From Nipponacmea schrenckii (lineage: Eukaryota; Mollusca; Gastropoda; Lottiidae), in assembly GCA_030562195.1 (NCBI GenBank), contig CM060200.1, positions 30,667,023 to 30,731,022 of the forward strand: a DNA stretch of 64,000 nt. The letters are read 5' to 3'. This document shows positions 11,184 through 64,000 of this stretch, in pieces (position 1 is the first letter of the stretch; every line of letters begins with the position of its first letter). Under the pieces are notes generated by a model. It was not told where the DNA came from and searched no databases. It saw nothing but the letters and a program-made list of their open reading frames with translations. The position numbers were made by a program, and so were the translations under genes.

Positions 11184-64000
<52,817 letters not shown>

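Overview
The window is metazoan nuclear DNA: AT-rich, intron-dense and full of dispersed repeats. The protein sequences sit closest to lophotrochozoan animals. The repeat families (tandem 'gagttattgcccttga' units, 'cacccacatt'-bounded elements) are of a kind I associate with molluscs. A mollusc is my best guess, but the species cannot be read from the sequence.

Four protein-coding genes and two microRNA genes can be supported. From left to right: (1) ALKBH1, an intronless minus-strand gene at 2673-3722. (2) Head-to-head with it, with 220 bp between the start codons, an FKBP12-type peptidyl-prolyl isomerase on the plus strand. It has six coding exons between 3943 and 8356, and its last intron is a U12-type AT-AC intron. 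(3) A full mind bomb (MIB1) E3 ubiquitin ligase on the minus strand, with 22 coding exons from 57281 down to 11184. I assembled 1002 codons with every splice phase closing. (4) Head-to-head with MIB1, with 145 bp between start codons, the 5' part of a CABLES (CDK5 and ABL1 enzyme substrate) gene on the plus strand. It runs from 57427 off the right edge.

The most important finding is inside the 28.75-kb intron 13 of MIB1. On the opposite (plus) strand lie a miR-1 hairpin (mature arm 33818-33839) and, 8.5 kb downstream, a miR-133 hairpin (mature arm 42335-42357). This is the muscle miR-1/miR-133 pair in the same host gene, antisense orientation and 5'-3' order as vertebrate mir-1-2/mir-133a-1 inside MIB1. 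Neither is visible as an open reading frame. The large intron is therefore probably held together by an antisense pri-miRNA transcription unit.

The rest is intronic and intergenic repeat. There is a dead Tigger/pogo DNA transposon (13894-16060, TA target site) in MIB1 intron 16. There are several non-autonomous inverted-repeat elements: a TTAA-flanked piggyBac-like one at 1566-2031, a TTA-flanked one at 37492-38063, a TA-flanked one at 52346-53906, and others. A 24-bp minisatellite in MIB1 intron 5 is split by a foldback insertion. Several copies of a tandem-unit repeat family occur, and a pair of dispersed inverted-repeat copies lies at about 45.84-46.27 kb and 63.1-63.7 kb. The remaining small open frames look like chance frames in AT-rich DNA.
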